From Gemmatimonadota bacterium (GTDB lineage Bacteria; Gemmatimonadota; Gemmatimonadetes; Gemmatimonadales; GWC2-71-9): a stretch of DNA of 15,743 nt. The stretch is taken from positions 1 through 15,743 of the forward strand of contig JADJPD010000002.1 in the NCBI GenBank assembly GCA_016713435.1, given 5' to 3'. Under the pieces are notes generated by a model that saw only the letters and a list, made by a program, of their open reading frames with translations, had not been told where the DNA came from and ran no database searches. A program made the translations under genes and the position numbers. Positions 15,083 through 15,743 of this stretch are shown piece by piece (positions within the stretch are counted from its first letter, which is position 1; the number at the start of each line of letters is the position of its first letter).

Positions 15083-15722
15083 ATGGCCCGGCTCCTGACC
15101 CGATTCGCCGCTGACCATTAACTGACCGAGGCACGCTGGCGCTCGGCGCGGCGTGCCGCAGCGCGCCGCTCCGCTCCTGGCCGAAACTGACGCAGATTGC
15201 TCGAGCCCCCGGCTTCCCTAAGTAGGCGGTCACCCTCACCGACACGGAGGAGGCCGCCCTTCCCGCCTGCGCGGGGACACCGAGGGACAGGCATTCCTGC
15301 TCTTCTTCGGCTACACGCACTGCCCCGACGTCTGCCCGGTGCACATACCGAGTATCGCGGCGGCCCCTCCCCGGCTGCCGCCCGCGTTGCTGCGCCGGAA
15401 GAGTGCCACGCGGAATGCTGTTCGCTGACCACCGATCCCGCGCGCGAAACACCAGAATTGCTGCGCACCCGCAAGCTCGACCACTTCGATCCCGCCAGCG
15501 TGGGCCTGCGCGGGGATTCGGTGACCATTGCCGAGTCCCTCCGCCAGCTCCACCTGGAGCCCGGCGGTAATCCAGCCCGGCGGCGACGACACCACCTACA
15601 CCGTGGGCCACTCGGCCTCGGTACTCGCGTTCTCTTCCGACAACCTGGCCCACGTAGCTTCCTTCCCGGGACCCGGCAACAGGACTGGGTCCACCAACCT
15701 TCCCCTGCTGGTTGACCCATGA
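15083..15722 (+). CDS. SCO1/SenC-family copper chaperone lipoprotein, frameshifted
   Basis: SCO proteins are thioredoxin-fold copper carriers and reductases for the CuA site of cytochrome c oxidase. After ATG 15083 (MARLLTRFA) a lipobox-like LALGAACRSAP appears one frame over. The core then reads GDTEGQAFLLFFGYTHCPDVCPVH with the copper CxxxC (15321-15335), TTDPARETPELLRT, LDHFDPASVGLRGDSVTIAE, and DDTTYTVGHSASVLAFSSDN with the distal ligand His (codon 15609-15611), ending LPLLVDP at TGA 15720-15722. Frame changes lie at about 15118, 15230, 15275, 15340-15430, 15568 and 15660. All three copper ligands are present, so the protein is probably functional if the breaks are sequencing errors. It fits with the PCuAC and CtaG proteins as an oxidase-copper set. 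Confidence 0.85.
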
Positions 15723-15743
15723 TGACCGCCACCTGGCCCTCAC
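15719..15743 (+). CDS. Start of the next gene in the copper run, partial
   Basis: ATG at 15719 overlaps the SCO stop as ATGA and a second ATG follows at 15722. The visible protein is MMTATWPS, cut by the window end. Translational coupling to the SCO gene is likely. Nothing can be said about its function. Confidence 0.4.

Noticed and set aside
1..15743. CRISPR array, insertion sequence, integrase or phage genes
   Set aside because: I saw no regularly spaced repeats, no transposase or recombinase motifs and no terminal inverted repeats; the duplicated genes are diverged paralogues rather than a mobile unit.

Overview
The window is very GC-rich, densely packed bacterial DNA. It holds a bacterial deoxyhypusine-synthase homologue, lipoprotein copper chaperones, a CtaG-type oxidase assembly factor and an MbnP/MbnH pair. 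Together these suggest a soil-type high-GC aerobe. A Gemmatimonadota-like or Myxococcota-like origin is my inference; no marker gene here proves it.

Layout, left to right. 1-493: 3' end of a deoxyhypusine synthase-like gene with frame breaks. 494-716: no gene, but two hairpins that could end the converging genes. 717-920 (minus): a small HMA copper chaperone (CopZ type) whose CxxC motif is hidden between two compensating indels. 1094-2728: a GAF-domain-only protein. 2729-3102: no gene, but a dispersed-type CGCAGAG repeat and a perfect hairpin. 3103-6605: a likely operon of one unknown 155-residue protein followed by three tandem paralogues, each with three membrane segments and an ankyrin-like domain. 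6621-7885 (minus): ctaG and a PCuAC copper-chaperone lipoprotein, overlapping by ATGA. 7977-15743 (plus): a long copper-protein run made up of a Cys/His-rich DUF2946-like protein, MbnP, the di-heme enzyme MbnH, a Cys-motif beta-propeller lipoprotein, a DJ-1/PfpI protein with a twin-arginine-like leader, a second DUF2946-like protein, a second PCuAC-like protein, a second Cys-motif propeller lipoprotein, a SCO protein, and the first codons of one more gene.

How the genes fit together. PCuAC, SCO and CtaG are known families that bring copper to cytochrome c oxidase outside the inner membrane. MbnH is known to oxidise a tryptophan of MbnP to kynurenine so that MbnP can bind copper. CopZ-type HMA proteins carry Cu(I) in the cytoplasm. 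The duplicated DUF2946-like/PCuAC/propeller set around the MbnP/MbnH pair suggests an extracytoplasmic copper acquisition or delivery locus. The Cys-motif propellers and the DUF2946-like proteins are the least understood members.

Caution: coding frames are broken many times (1-500, 717-920, about 4760, about 5840, and densely from 8880 to 15700). The breaks are mostly single-base changes, often in runs of G or C, and family-consensus sequence resumes immediately in another frame. I read this mainly as unpolished sequence rather than gene decay, but the sequence alone cannot settle it. Boundaries of the broken genes are therefore approximate.
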